Positions 24,122 to 33,153 of a stretch of 64,000 nt of DNA are shown piece by piece. Numbering within the stretch: the stretch's first letter is position 1; the number at the start of each line of letters is the position of its first letter. The position numbers and the translations under genes are program-made. The notes beneath the pieces are model-generated. The model was given only the letters and a program-made list of their open reading frames with translations, ran no database searches and was not told where the DNA came from. The stretch comes from Streptomyces ruber. GTDB taxonomy: Bacteria; Actinomycetota; Actinomycetes; Streptomycetales; Streptomycetaceae. Location: positions 1 through 64,000 of the forward strand of contig NZ_BMQK01000024.1 in NCBI RefSeq assembly GCF_014648075.1, written 5' to 3'.

Positions 24122-24895
24122 ATGAACACGATGACACTGGGGCACCTGTCCCTCGCCCAATTCGCCGCGCTCGCCCTCGCGGCGTTCCTGGTCGGCTTCT
24201 CGAAGACGGCCGTGAGCGGGGCCAACACGGTCAGCCTCGCGATCTTCGCGGCGATCCTGCCCGCCCGGGCGTCCACCGGTGTGCTGCTGCCGATCCTCAT
24301 CGCCGGCGACGTGCTCGCCGTGCTCACCTACCGGCGGCACGCCCACTGGCCCACCCTGTGGCGGCTCTTCCCGGCCGTCGCCGCGGGCGTCGTCCTCGGC
24401 ACGGTGTTCCTGATGTGGGCCGACGACGGGATCATGCGCATCTCGATCGGCGCGATCCTGCTGATGATGGCGGCCGTCACGGTCCGGCGCCGGCGCGCCG
24501 CCGAGCGGGAGGCGGAGCCCGACGAGGTGACCACCCGGTCCGGCCGCCTCAAGGCCCGCTCGTACGGGGTGCTCGGCGGGTTCACCACGATGGTCGCCAA
24601 CGCCGGCGGCCCCGTCATGTCCCTGTACCTGCTGTCGGCGGGCTTCCGGAAGCTGGGCTTCCTGGGCACGTCGGCCTTCTTCTTCCTGATCGTCAACGTC
24701 TCCAAGGTGCCCTTCAGCGTCGGGCTCGGCCTGATCGACGGCCACTCGCTGCTGATCGACGCCGCCCTCGTGCTGTTCGTGCTGCCGGGCGCGCTGGTCG
24801 GCAGGTGGGCGGTGGACCGCATCAACCAGCGGCTCTTCGAGCACCTGGTGATCGCGGCGACGGTGCTGGGCGGGCTGCAGCTGCTGCTGGGCTGA
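24122..24895 (+). CDS. TauE/SafE-family sulfite/sulfonate exporter-like permease
   Basis: This 257-residue integral membrane protein has about eight hydrophobic helices in two repeats, with the family patterns LVGFSKTAVSGANTVSLAIFAAILPARASTGVLLPILIAGDV and GVLGGFTTMVANAGGPVMSLYLLSAGF. These proteins export sulfite, sulfoacetate or related anions. ATG 24122 is used; the upstream GTG 24098 gives an unnatural N-terminus. cobK follows in the same direction after 24 bp, but the two functions are unrelated. Confidence 0.87.
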   Translation: MNTMTLGHLSLAQFAALALAAFLVGFSKTAVSGANTVSLAIFAAILPARASTGVLLPILIAGDVLAVLTYRRHAHWPTLWRLFPAVAAGVVLGTVFLMWADDGIMRISIGAILLMMAAVTVRRRRAAEREAEPDEVTTRSGRLKARSYGVLGGFTTMVANAGGPVMSLYLLSAGFRKLGFLGTSAFFFLIVNVSKVPFSVGLGLIDGHSLLIDAALVLFVLPGALVGRWAVDRINQRLFEHLVIAATVLGGLQLLLG

Positions 24896-24919
24896 CCGGC
24901 GCCCCGTAGGCTCGGCAGC

Positions 24920-25672
24920 ATGTCCGCACCCCGTCACGTCCTCGTCCTCGGCGGCACCACCGAGGCGCGCGAACTCGCCGCGTCGCTCGCGGCGCGCCCC
25001 GGCGTACGGGTGACCACGTCCCTCGCCGGGCGGGTGGCCCGGCCCCGGGCACAGGCGGGGGAGGTGCGGACCGGCGGGTTCGGCGGTGCCGAGGGCCTCG
25101 CGGACTGGCTGCGCGAGCACGCGGTCGACGCGGTGGTGGACGCCACACACCCCTTCGCCGCGGGCATCACGGCGCACGCCGCCCGCGCCGCGGCGGCCAC
25201 CGGCGTCCCCGCCGTGGTGCTGCGCCGCCCCGGCTGGCGACCCGGCCCCGGCGACGACTGGCGCCCGGCGGACTCCCTCACCGGAGCGGCCGGACTGCTC
25301 CCGGCGCTTGGCCGCCGGGTCTTCCTCACCACGGGCCGGCTGGGCCTCGCGGCCTTCGCGCACCTCGCCGAACCGTACTTCCTCGTACGGTCGGTGGAGC
25401 CCCCCGAACCGCCGCTGCCCGCCCGCACGGAGGTGCTCCTGGCCCGCGGCCCCTTCACGGCCGACGGGGAGGAGGCGCTGCTGCGCGAGCACCGCATCGA
25501 CGTCCTGGTGACCAAGGACAGCGGGGGAGCGGCGACGGCGGCGAAGCTGGTGGCCGCGCGCCGTCTGGGGCTCCCGGTCGTCGTCGTACGGCGGCCGCCG
25601 CTGCCCGAGGGCGTGACGGCGGTACCGGACGTCGGGGCGGCGCTGGGCCGGCTGGGTCTCGCCGGCCGGTGA
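24920..25672 (+). CDS. cobK: Precorrin-6A reductase CobK/CbiJ
   Basis: This 250-residue cytosolic enzyme of the corrin pathway reduces precorrin-6A to dihydro-precorrin-6A with NADPH. Visible signatures are the N-terminal nucleotide-binding GGTTEARELAASL, DATHPFAAGITAHAARAA, the VFLTTGRLGLAAF segment, and C-terminal TKDSGGAATAAKLVAARRLGLPVVVVRRP. ATG 24920 gives the standard family start. cobF (precorrin-6A synthase) is 2.4 kb away on the opposite strand, so two sequential-pathway enzymes are separated by an exporter gene and a repeat array. Confidence 0.92.
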   Translation: MSAPRHVLVLGGTTEARELAASLAARPGVRVTTSLAGRVARPRAQAGEVRTGGFGGAEGLADWLREHAVDAVVDATHPFAAGITAHAARAAAATGVPAVVLRRPGWRPGPGDDWRPADSLTGAAGLLPALGRRVFLTTGRLGLAAFAHLAEPYFLVRSVEPPEPPLPARTEVLLARGPFTADGEEALLREHRIDVLVTKDSGGAATAAKLVAARRLGLPVVVVRRPPLPEGVTAVPDVGAALGRLGLAGR

Positions 25673-25693
25673 CCTCTCCCGCCGGCCGGCCGT

Positions 25694-27772
25694 TCAGTCC
25701 GCCGCTCCGGCGGCGGCGAGTTCCTTCGCGCGCCCCGGTACCGCGTTCGCCAGGTCCTCGGCGAGGAGCCGCTTGGTGATGGTGTGCACCGCGGCCCGCA
25801 GGTCCGTGCCGGCGGGCCGGCCGTAGTCGTGCTCCAGGCGCTCGGCCAGCCAGTCGGCCCAGGCGCCGCTGACCGCTTCGGCCTCGTGCCTCCCCGCCGG
25901 GGTGAGCGAGAAGAGCGTTCCGTGACGGCTGAGGAGCCCCTCCGCGACCATGCGGTCGAACACCGGCTCCAGCACCTCGGGCGGCACCTCCCGGCGGGCG
26001 GCGATCAGGTTGAGGTTGGCGTGGCCGACCATTCTCGTGAAGAGCTCGACCTGCGTCACCGCCCAGGCGCCCGCCATGTCGAGGCGGGTGCCGGAGGCAC
26101 GGACGACGAGGCGCGCGGTGGCCGGACCGGCAGCGCAGACGATCTTCGTGACGGCGGCCTCCAGCAACTGCTGCGAGTCGCCGCCGCGGGGCTGCGCGAA
26201 GCCCTCGCCCAGGTCGGAGGAGCTCGCCCGCGCGGTGTCCCGCAGCGGCACCTGCTTGAGGAACAGGGCGACCAGGAAGCCGAGCGCCGCGACCGGTACG
26301 GTCCACAGGAAGACGGTGTGCAGGGTGTCGGCGTACGCGTCGACGACCGGCCGCGCCGCCACGGCCGGCAGCCCGTGCAGGCCCTCCGGGCTCCGCGCGG
26401 CCTCGGCGATCGTGCCGGGGTCGGCCGCGCCGGTGCGGGCCGCCGCCGCGATGCCGTCCCCCAGGCCGGACGAGAGGGAGTTCGCGTAGATCGTGCCGAA
26501 CACGGCCGTGCCGAACGCGCTGCCCAGTGTGCGGAAGAAGGTCACGCCGGAGGTCGCCGTGCCCAGCTCGGCGTAGTCGACGGTGTTCTGCACGGCGATC
26601 ACCAGCACCTGCATGGACAGCCCGATGCCGATGCCGAGGACGAACATGTACAGCGACTCCAGCCAGGCACCTGTCCCCGGTCCCATGCGGGACAGCAGGT
26701 ACAGGCCGACACCCATGATCACGGAACCCACGACCGGGAAGATCCGGTACCGGCCGGTCTTGCTGACCACGTTGCCGCTGAAGACCGACGCGATCAGCAG
26801 CCCGACGACCATGGGCAGCGTCCGCACCCCGGAGACCGTGGCCGAGTCGCCGTCCACGTACTGGAGGTAGCTCGGCAGGTACGTCAGCGCGCCGAGCATC
26901 GCGAAACCGACGATGAAGCTGAGCACGGCGCAGACGGTGAAGACCGGGTTGCGGAACAGCCGCATCGGCAGCATCGGTTCCGCCGCGCGGTTCTCGGCCA
27001 GGCAGAACAGCGCCAGCGCGACCAGCCCGGCCGCGAACAGGCCGATGATGACGCCCGAACCCCACGCGTACTGGTTGCCGCCCCAGCTCGTCGCGAGGAT
27101 CAGCGCGCTGGAGCCGATCGCGACGAGGGCGATGCCGAGGTAGTCGATGACCGGGCGCGCCGCCGACTTCACCGAGGGGATCGTGCGGGCCGCGGCGGCG
27201 ATGACGACGATCGCGATGGGCACGTTGACGTAGAAGGCCCAGCGCCAGGTCAGATGGTCGGTGAACAGCCCGCCGAGCAGCGGCCCGACGACCGTCGAGA
27301 CCCCGAAGACCGCGCCGATGGCTCCCTGGTACTTGCCGCGTTCCCGCAGCGGGATGACGTCCGCGATCAGGGCCATGGAGGTGACCATCAGCCCGCCGGC
27401 GCCGATGCCCTGCACGGCCCGCCACAGGATCAGCAGGATCATGTTCGTGGCGAGGCCGCACAGGAACGAGCCGGTGATGAAGACGACCGCCGCCACCTGG
27501 AAGACGATCTTGCGGCCGAAGAGGTCGCCGAACTTGCCCACCAGCACCGTCGCGACCGTCTCGGCCAGCAGGTACGACGTGACCACCCACGACATGTGCT
27601 CGGCGCCGCCCAGCTCGGACACGATCGTCGGCAGCGCCGTGCCGACGATCGTCTGGTCGAGCGCCGCGAGCAGCAGGCCCAGCACGATCGTCGCGAAGAC
27701 GATGTTGCGACGCCGTACGTCGAGCACGGGCGGCTGGGCGGCCTGCGGCGCCGGGTCCTCGGTGATCGTCAC
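25694..27772 (-). CDS. MFS drug exporter (DHA2, 14-TM) with C-terminal MarR-like domain
   Basis: This 692-residue protein has a 14-helix DHA2/EmrB-QacA transporter occupying about residues 25-520 (LDQTIVGTALPTIVSELGG motif, GKFGDLFGRK antiporter motif A, WRWAFYVNVPI motif C region). An extra 150-residue C-terminal part with winged-helix character follows (PPEVLEPVFDRMVAEGLLSRHGTLFSLTPAGRHEAEAVSGAWADWLAERLEHDYG), resembling a MarR-type domain. Such fusions may let substrate binding influence DNA or partner binding, which is inferred. GTG 27772 (VTITEDPAPQ) is chosen because upstream codons are arginine/proline noise. It sits between cobK and cobF. Confidence 0.88.
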   Translation of the reverse strand: MTITEDPAPQAAQPPVLDVRRRNIVFATIVLGLLLAALDQTIVGTALPTIVSELGGAEHMSWVVTSYLLAETVATVLVGKFGDLFGRKIVFQVAAVVFITGSFLCGLATNMILLILWRAVQGIGAGGLMVTSMALIADVIPLRERGKYQGAIGAVFGVSTVVGPLLGGLFTDHLTWRWAFYVNVPIAIVVIAAAARTIPSVKSAARPVIDYLGIALVAIGSSALILATSWGGNQYAWGSGVIIGLFAAGLVALALFCLAENRAAEPMLPMRLFRNPVFTVCAVLSFIVGFAMLGALTYLPSYLQYVDGDSATVSGVRTLPMVVGLLIASVFSGNVVSKTGRYRIFPVVGSVIMGVGLYLLSRMGPGTGAWLESLYMFVLGIGIGLSMQVLVIAVQNTVDYAELGTATSGVTFFRTLGSAFGTAVFGTIYANSLSSGLGDGIAAAARTGAADPGTIAEAARSPEGLHGLPAVAARPVVDAYADTLHTVFLWTVPVAALGFLVALFLKQVPLRDTARASSSDLGEGFAQPRGGDSQQLLEAAVTKIVCAAGPATARLVVRASGTRLDMAGAWAVTQVELFTRMVGHANLNLIAARREVPPEVLEPVFDRMVAEGLLSRHGTLFSLTPAGRHEAEAVSGAWADWLAERLEHDYGRPAGTDLRAAVHTITKRLLAEDLANAVPGRAKELAAAGAAD

Positions 27773-27895
27773 AGGCCCACCTTCACACCGCGCGGCGCGA
27801 CGTGCATGCGGGGACGCTCCGGCCGGGTGGGGACGCCTCCGGCGGGTGGGGGCCCTCCCGGCCTCGGTCCGGGCTTCTGTCCCGGCGGGCCCCAT

Positions 27896-28088
27896 TTCGG
27901 GCCTCGTCCTGGGCCCCCTACACTTCGGGCCTTGTGCGGGGTCTCGTCCTGGGCCCCCTGCTTCGGGCCTTGTGCCGGGTCTCGTCCTGGGCCCCCTACA
28001 CTTCGGACCTTGTGCCGGGCCTCGTCCCGGGCCCCCTGCTCCGGGCCCTGTACCGGGTCCCTTGCTCCGGACCTTGTACCGGGCCCCG
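27896..28088. repeat. Degenerate 38-40-bp tandem repeat (minisatellite)
   Basis: At least four diverged copies of a unit of about 38-40 bp follow each other. Each starts CTTCGGRCCTTGTGC, continues with GGGTCTCGTCC and ends TGGGCCCCCT, followed by two shorter, more diverged copies (CTCCGGRCCTTGTACCGGG) reaching to the cobF stop. The array fills the gap between the MFS start and the cobF end. No gene lies within it. Long GC-rich dyads (GGGCCC) in each unit could form hairpins. Confidence 0.75.
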
Positions 28089-28090
28089 CC

Positions 28091-28870
28091 TCAGCCCTCG
28101 CCGCCCCGCGGGTTCCTGCGCAGCAGATACGTGTCCATGATCCAGCCCTTCCGCTCGCGGGCCTCGGCACGGAGGCGCTCGATGCGCGGGCCCGCCTCGG
28201 CGAGGGGCCCGGAGTCGAGGATCTCGTCGGGGGTGCCGATGTAGGCGCCCCAGTAGATGTCGATGTCCTCGTCGGCGTACCGCTGGAATGCCTGGTGGGC
28301 GTCGAGCATCACGACCACGTCGTCCACCCCCTCGGGGAACCCCTCGGCCAGCCGGCGCCCCGTGGTGATCTGCACCGGCCTCGCCACCCGGTTCAGCCCC
28401 GTGCGGTGGCGGGCCACGAGCGCGGAGACACTGCTGATGCCGGGCACGACGTCGTACGCGAACGCCACCGTTCCCCGTTCGAGTATCTCCTCCAGGACAC
28501 CGAGCGTGCTGTCGTACAGCGCGGGGTCTCCCCAGACCAGGAACGCGCCGCTCTCGTCCTCGCCCAGCTCCTCGGCGATCAGCCGCTCGTAGATGTCGGC
28601 GCGGGCGCTGCGCCAGTCTCCGACGGCGGGGGAGTAGGCGGCGCCCCCGGCGGACCGGTCGCGCTCGGGATCGCGCGCCTCCACCAGCCGGTACGTGCCC
28701 TGCGGTACGTGCGCGTCGAGGATGTCGCGGCGCAGCCGGACCAGGTCGGACTTCGCCTCACCCTTGTCCAGGATGAAGAACACGTCGGTGCGCCTCAGCG
28801 CCTTGACCGCCTGCAGGGTCAGCTGGTCGGGGTCGCCCGCCCCGATGCCGATGACATGAATCGTTCGCAC
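28091..28870 (-). CDS. cobF: Precorrin-6A synthase (deacetylating) CobF
   Basis: This 259-residue SAM-dependent methyltransferase of aerobic cobalamin synthesis methylates precorrin-5 at C1 with loss of acetate. It has the tetrapyrrole methylase fold: N-terminal VIGIGAGDPDQLTLQAVKALRRTDVFFILDKG, the central SAM site FLVWGDPALYDSTL, VVPGISSVSALVARH, and a CobF-specific C-terminus ending KGWIMDTYLLRRNPRGG. The GTG at 28870 gives the family N-terminus VRTIHVIG. Nearest pathway neighbour: cobK on the other strand. Confidence 0.93.
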   Translation of the reverse strand: MRTIHVIGIGAGDPDQLTLQAVKALRRTDVFFILDKGEAKSDLVRLRRDILDAHVPQGTYRLVEARDPERDRSAGGAAYSPAVGDWRSARADIYERLIAEELGEDESGAFLVWGDPALYDSTLGVLEEILERGTVAFAYDVVPGISSVSALVARHRTGLNRVARPVQITTGRRLAEGFPEGVDDVVVMLDAHQAFQRYADEDIDIYWGAYIGTPDEILDSGPLAEAGPRIERLRAEARERKGWIMDTYLLRRNPRGGEG

Positions 28871-28940
28871 ACCCCGAGTCTGCCGTACGCCACTGACAGC
28901 GCCCGCACCGCGTCGTCCGGCCGCGCTCACGGCCGGCGGT

Positions 28941-29474
28941 TCAGACCGGCCCGCCCCCGCGCAGCCGCGGTGCCCGCGCGCGCGGGTCGACCGCCGTCCC
29001 CGCGCGCTCCGCCTCGTCCGCCAGCCGTCGTGCCCAGGCGGCGAGCTCCGCGACGCCGATGCCGTGCGGGCGGGACTCACCGGCCCCGGCCGCCCACTCC
29101 TCCGCGGCCGCGGCGCCGCGCCGCAGCAGCCGCGCCCCGCCCGTCACGTTGCCGCGCGCCGCGTGCGTGAGGCCCACCGCGAGCTGGGCGAGCCCCCGCC
29201 ACAGGCCGCGCTCGGCGTCGGGCCCGGACTTCCAGGCGTCCTCGAACACCTCGTGCGCGTGGAACGGCCGGCCCGCGTCGAGCAGCGCCTGCGCCTCGGT
29301 CACGGTCTCCTCCGGACCGCGGACGATGCCCTCCGGCTGCCGCGCCACACCGGGCGCGCCGTACGGCAGCGGGCGGCCGAGCCCGTCCCGCGGCCGGGCG
29401 TTGCGCGCCCGGCCCTCCTCGTCCCGGTCGCGCCCGGCCCGTGGCGTCGGCCGGTCCTGTGATGTCCCGCTCAT
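28941..29474 (-). CDS. DUF309 family protein
   Basis: This 177-residue protein has the DUF309 core in its middle: EAQALLDAGRPFHAHEVFEDAWKSGPDAERGLWRGLAQLAVGLTHAARGNVTGGARLLRRG. The conserved FHAHEVFEDAW and Q...A residues form the family's two-helix signature. The first 55 residues are charged and probably disordered. ATG 29474 is preferred. Function is unknown. It is 70 bp from cobF on the same strand and could be co-transcribed. Confidence 0.85.
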   Translation of the reverse strand: MSGTSQDRPTPRAGRDRDEEGRARNARPRDGLGRPLPYGAPGVARQPEGIVRGPEETVTEAQALLDAGRPFHAHEVFEDAWKSGPDAERGLWRGLAQLAVGLTHAARGNVTGGARLLRRGAAAAEEWAAGAGESRPHGIGVAELAAWARRLADEAERAGTAVDPRARAPRLRGGGPV

Positions 29475-29573
29475 GCCCCGATTCTCTCGCGTGCCCACCC
29501 GCTTCGGGACAGCCTCCGACGTGCGGTAAAGTTCTGTTCGCGTGATCGCGCGGGGCAACCGCGGGAAGCGCAT

Positions 29574-29647
<74 letters not shown>

Positions 29648-29662
29648 CGTAGGGAACAGCAC

Positions 29663-29702
29663 GTCGGAGGCCGTGCCGGAGCGATCCGGTACGGCCTCCG
29701 AC
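29663..29702 (+). terminator. Terminator of tRNA-Pro copy 2
   Basis: An 18-bp stem (29663-29680 with 29685-29702, one G-T wobble) around the tetraloop GCGA lies 15 bp after the tRNA. Confidence 0.8.
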
Positions 29703-29817
29703 GCGTGCGCGGAGCTCCCCCGATGTCTCCGGCGAGCCGCGAGTGGGAGGGGCCGGGCGAGGTACCCGGCGCTGGTGGTGCCCGACGGAGCACCGCGGGA
29801 CCAGGGGAGCCGGCCCG

Positions 29818-30948
29818 ATGACCATGGAACGCACCAGCGACCCCGCACCGCGGGAGTTCGTGTACGAGGCCCAGCCCGCGCGGGTCGTCTTCCGGCCCGG
29901 CGCCTCGGTGACCGCGACACAGGGCGAGGCCGAGCGGCTCGGGCTGCGCCGGCTGCTGGTGCTGAGCGGGCCGGGCGGCGAGGGGGTCGCGCGGACCGTC
30001 GCGGACGCGCTCGACGGGGCCTGCGCCGGGCTGCTGGCGGAGGCCCGGGGGCACGTGTCCGCCGAGGTGGCGCACCGGGCCGTGGAGGTGGCGCGGGCCG
30101 CGGGCGCCGACGGTTGCGTGGCCGTCGGCGGGGGCTCCGCGATCGGCCTCGGCAAGGCGGTCGCGCTGCGCACCGGCCTGCCCCTGATCGCGGTGCCGAC
30201 CACGTACTCGGGCTCCGAGATGACACCCGTCTGGGAGCTCAGCGAGCACGGCGTCGAACGCACCGGCCGCGATCCGTCGGTCCTCCCGCGCAGCGTCGTG
30301 TACGACCCCGACCTCACCTTCACGCTGCCCGCCGGCCTGACCGTGACGAGCGGTGTCAGCGCGGTCGCCCACGCGGCCGAGGCCCTCTACGCGCCGGACG
30401 CGTCCCCCTTGGTCCGTCTGATGGCCGAGGAGGGCGCACGGGCCATGACCCGCGCCCTCCCGGTGCTGGCGGAGGACCCCGGTGACCCCGAGGAGGCGGA
30501 CGCGCGCGGGCTCGCCCTGTACGGGGCGTGGCTGTGCGGGGCCGCCCTCGGCGTCACCACCATGGGCCTGCACCACCAGCTGTGCCATGTCCTCGGCGAC
30601 GGGTTCGCCCTGCCGCACGCCGAGACGCACGCCGTGCTCCTGCCGTACGTCCTCGGCTTCAACGCGCCCGCCGCGCCGGGGGCGATCGGCGTCCTGGGAC
30701 GCGCCCTGGACGCCGACGACCCCGTAGGCGCCCTGTGGACCCTCGCGGCCCGTCTGGGCGCGCCCCGTTCGCTCGCCGAACTGGGGCTGACGCGCGAGGA
30801 ATTGCCGTTCGCCGCGGCGCGGGTCACGGGCCGGTCGTACCCCAATCCGCGGAAGGTGACCGTGGAGGGCGCGCTGGGCCTGCTGAAGACGGCGTACGAG
30901 GGCAGGGCGCCCGCGGTGCACGCGCAGGTCACGCCCCGCACGCGGTGA
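29818..30948 (+). CDS. Maleylacetate reductase (iron-type alcohol dehydrogenase family)
   Basis: This 376-residue NAD(P)H-dependent oxidoreductase is related to maleylacetate reductase, which converts maleylacetate to 3-oxoadipate at the end of hydroxyquinol and resorcinol degradation. The nucleotide-binding region reads DGCVAVGGGSAIGLGKAVAL, followed by IAVPTTYSGSEMTPVW, and the metal-site region is GLHHQLCHVLGD...PHAETHAVLLPYV. ATG 29818 follows AGGGGAG. The usual partners (hydroxyquinol 1,2-dioxygenase, monooxygenase) are not adjacent, so the substrate is inferred from similarity alone. No truncation is visible. Confidence 0.85.
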   Translation: MTMERTSDPAPREFVYEAQPARVVFRPGASVTATQGEAERLGLRRLLVLSGPGGEGVARTVADALDGACAGLLAEARGHVSAEVAHRAVEVARAAGADGCVAVGGGSAIGLGKAVALRTGLPLIAVPTTYSGSEMTPVWELSEHGVERTGRDPSVLPRSVVYDPDLTFTLPAGLTVTSGVSAVAHAAEALYAPDASPLVRLMAEEGARAMTRALPVLAEDPGDPEEADARGLALYGAWLCGAALGVTTMGLHHQLCHVLGDGFALPHAETHAVLLPYVLGFNAPAAPGAIGVLGRALDADDPVGALWTLAARLGAPRSLAELGLTREELPFAAARVTGRSYPNPRKVTVEGALGLLKTAYEGRAPAVHAQVTPRTR

Positions 30949-31086
30949 CGCGTCCGCCCGTTCGTCCGTGACGTCGTGAGACCGTTCCCTACTGCCGTGT
31001 TCCTCCTGCCGGTTCTGTTGTTCGATCATTCATCGCTGTGACACCCACCGATGCTGGTCATGTAGTCCGCTCCCCCTGATACTGAC

Positions 31087-31113
31087 CCGGGCATGCCAAT
31101 CAGGCATGCCCGG
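31087..31113. promoter_or_regulatory. Perfect hairpin/dyad upstream of the NLP gene
   Basis: CCGGGCATGCC (31087-31097) and GGCATGCCCGG (31103-31113) form a perfect 11-bp dyad around aatca, 45 bp before the NLP start. It may be an operator or a leader hairpin for the NLP gene, or a terminator for the reductase gene. There is no T tract. Confidence 0.5.
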
Positions 31114-31157
31114 TTCCACTTGTGTGTGCCGCCCCCAGGGCCGTTCAGGAGGACGCA

Positions 31158-31925
31158 GTGCAGAAGAGCTCGCGGATCCGCAGAGCATCGATCGTCATCG
31201 GCAGCGCCGCCGCGTCGGTGCTCGCCTTCCCCGGCAGTGCCCTCGCGGCCACGCCCCCGGCGCTGCCGGCCAGCGCGGAAGAGCTGGACCGGACGTTCCA
31301 GCCGGCCTACGACTACGACACGGACGGCTGCTACGCCACGGCCGCCATAGGATCCGACGGCAGCATCAACGCGGGTCTCAACCCCACCGGCGCCCTCAAC
31401 GGCCAGTGCCGCGACGCCGAGGACCTCGCCAACACCAACGGCTACTCCCGATCCAAGTGCAACAACGGCTGGTGCGCCATCATCTACGGCTCCTACTTCG
31501 AGAAGGACCAGGCGCTGCCCGGCAGCAGCCTCGGCGGGCACCGCCACGACTGGGAGCACGTCGTGGTGTGGGTGCGGAACAACCAGGCCCAGTACGTGGC
31601 CACTTCGGCCCACGGGAACTTCGACATCCACAGCCGGGACCAGATCCGCTGGGACGGCACCCACCCGAAGATCGTCTACCACAAGGACGGCATCGGCACG
31701 CACTGCTTCCGCCCCGCCAACACCAACGACGAGCCCCCGGAGAACCACCGGGGCACCTGGCAGTACCCCCCGCTGGTCGGCTGGAACGGCTACCCGGCCG
31801 GCCTGCGCGACAAGCTGGTCGCGCACGACTTCGGCAGCGCCAACTTCGGCCTGAAGGACGGCAGTTTCGCCTCCCACCTGGCGAAGGCCAAGCCGGCGGG
31901 CGTCACGTTCGACCCCAACGCCTGA
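31158..31925 (+). CDS. Secreted NLP/NPP1-family necrosis-inducing-like protein
   Basis: This 255-residue protein begins with a Sec signal peptide (VQKSSRIRRASIVIGSAAASVLAFPGSALA, cleavage near ALA-AT) and continues as an NPP1 domain. The hallmark heptapeptide GHRHDWE is intact at 127-133, where H128, D131 and E133 coordinate the divalent cation required for membrane disruption. The flanking CNNGWCAIIYGSYFEKDQ and HPKIVYHKDGIGTHCFR blocks fit type I-like NLPs, and several Cys could form disulfides. NLPs damage plant membranes by binding GIPC sphingolipids. GTG 31158 follows AGGAGG. Streptomyces members are mostly saprophytic, so the target here is unknown. Confidence 0.9.
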   Translation: MQKSSRIRRASIVIGSAAASVLAFPGSALAATPPALPASAEELDRTFQPAYDYDTDGCYATAAIGSDGSINAGLNPTGALNGQCRDAEDLANTNGYSRSKCNNGWCAIIYGSYFEKDQALPGSSLGGHRHDWEHVVVWVRNNQAQYVATSAHGNFDIHSRDQIRWDGTHPKIVYHKDGIGTHCFRPANTNDEPPENHRGTWQYPPLVGWNGYPAGLRDKLVAHDFGSANFGLKDGSFASHLAKAKPAGVTFDPNA

Positions 31926-31939
31926 CACCGGCCGGTCCT

Positions 31940-32908
31940 TCAGGCACCCGGGTCCGCCGCGGGCCGGTGCAGGGGCGCCCCGGCGATCGGCTCCGAGGGC
32001 GCCCCGTCCACGCCCACCGGGACCTCCCCGGCCGTCATGACGCGGTGCATGATGCGGGGGTGGTCCAGGTGGGCGGCGTCGCCCGGGGCCAGGTGGATCG
32101 TGCTGCGGTTGTCCCACAGCGCCACGCTGCCGGGCTCCCAGCGGAACCGGACCGTGTACTCGGGCCGGGTCACCTGCTCGACGAACATCTCCAGCAGCAG
32201 CCGGTTCTCGGCCCGCGAGACACCGATGATGTTCTCCACGTAGTACGGGTTGACGTAGAGGGCGCGCTCGCCGCTCTCCGGGTGCACGCGCACCACCGGG
32301 TGCGCAGAGGCCACCTGGTGGTCCTGCAGGTGCCGCACGTACGCGTCGGGCCCGGACCGCGGGAGGTAGCCCACCCCGAGCCGGTGCTCGGCGCGCAGCC
32401 CGTCGGCGAAACGCCGTACCGGCTCGGACAGTCCCGCGTACGCCGCGGCCAGGTTGGACCAGGTGGTGTCCCCGCCGTACGGCGGCACACGCTCGGCGCG
32501 CAGGATCGTCAGGGCCGGCGGATCGATCCGCGCGGTGTGGTCCGCGTGCCAGCCGCGCAGCGTGGAGTGGCGCCGGCGCTCCAGCCACTCGGCGTGCGGC
32601 ATCCCGTGCCTGCCCGCCAGCTCCAGCCGGTCGGCCGTCGTCTCGACCTGCGGGAAGTCCACCGGGGAGGCCGAGCCGCGCGACCGCAGCGTGATCGGCT
32701 CCCCGAGGCGGCGGGCGAACGCGATGTGTCCGGCGTGGTCGAGCTCCTGGTTCCGGAAGAACACCACCTTCCAGCGCAGCAGTGCCGCCCGGATGCCCGC
32801 CACGGTCCCGTCGTCCGGGCCGGCCGCCAGGTCCACGCCGTGGATCTCGGCGCCGATGTGCCCGGCGACCGGCCGCACGTCGAGTGTCGAGGACGTCTCC
32901 ATGCCCAT
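31940..32908 (-). CDS. TauD/TfdA-family Fe(II)/2-oxoglutarate dioxygenase
   Basis: This 322-residue enzyme has the facial triad of the family: HAD in RGWHADHTA (His, Asp) and the distal His in HPRIMHRVMTAGE, with a 2-oxoglutarate-binding Arg a few residues further on. The N-terminal block DVRPVAGHIGAEIHGVDLA and VVFFRNQELDHAGHIAFARRLGEP are typical of taurine or alkylsulfatase-type members. The substrate could be taurine, another sulfonate or a sulfate ester. ATG 32908 gives MGMETSS. No sulfonate transporter is adjacent. It converges on the NLP gene with only 14 bp between the stop codons. Confidence 0.88.
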   Translation of the reverse strand: MGMETSSTLDVRPVAGHIGAEIHGVDLAAGPDDGTVAGIRAALLRWKVVFFRNQELDHAGHIAFARRLGEPITLRSRGSASPVDFPQVETTADRLELAGRHGMPHAEWLERRRHSTLRGWHADHTARIDPPALTILRAERVPPYGGDTTWSNLAAAYAGLSEPVRRFADGLRAEHRLGVGYLPRSGPDAYVRHLQDHQVASAHPVVRVHPESGERALYVNPYYVENIIGVSRAENRLLLEMFVEQVTRPEYTVRFRWEPGSVALWDNRSTIHLAPGDAAHLDHPRIMHRVMTAGEVPVGVDGAPSEPIAGAPLHRPAADPGA

Positions 32909-33071
32909 CAGCTCTCCCCACGCGTCTTCCGTGTCTTCCGCCGGCGGCCCCGTGCCCGGTCTACCCGCGGCATCGCACACGCATGCGGGGCCGGCGGGCG
33001 GGAGCGCGGACCGGGTGCGGTAGGGTTGACACGCACGATCGCGGGAACGCATCCGGACCGCGTCGTCGCAT

Positions 33072-33145
<74 letters not shown>

Positions 33146-33153
33146 CAGAGATC

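Noticed and set aside
27896..28088. CRISPR-like array
   Set aside because: Units are adjacent without unique spacers, the repeats are degenerate, and no cas genes are near, so it is a minisatellite.
25784..29170. Plus-strand frame of 1128 residues across the MFS gene, the repeats and cobF
   Set aside because: It is antisense to two well-conserved proteins and crosses a minisatellite. No family motif is present.
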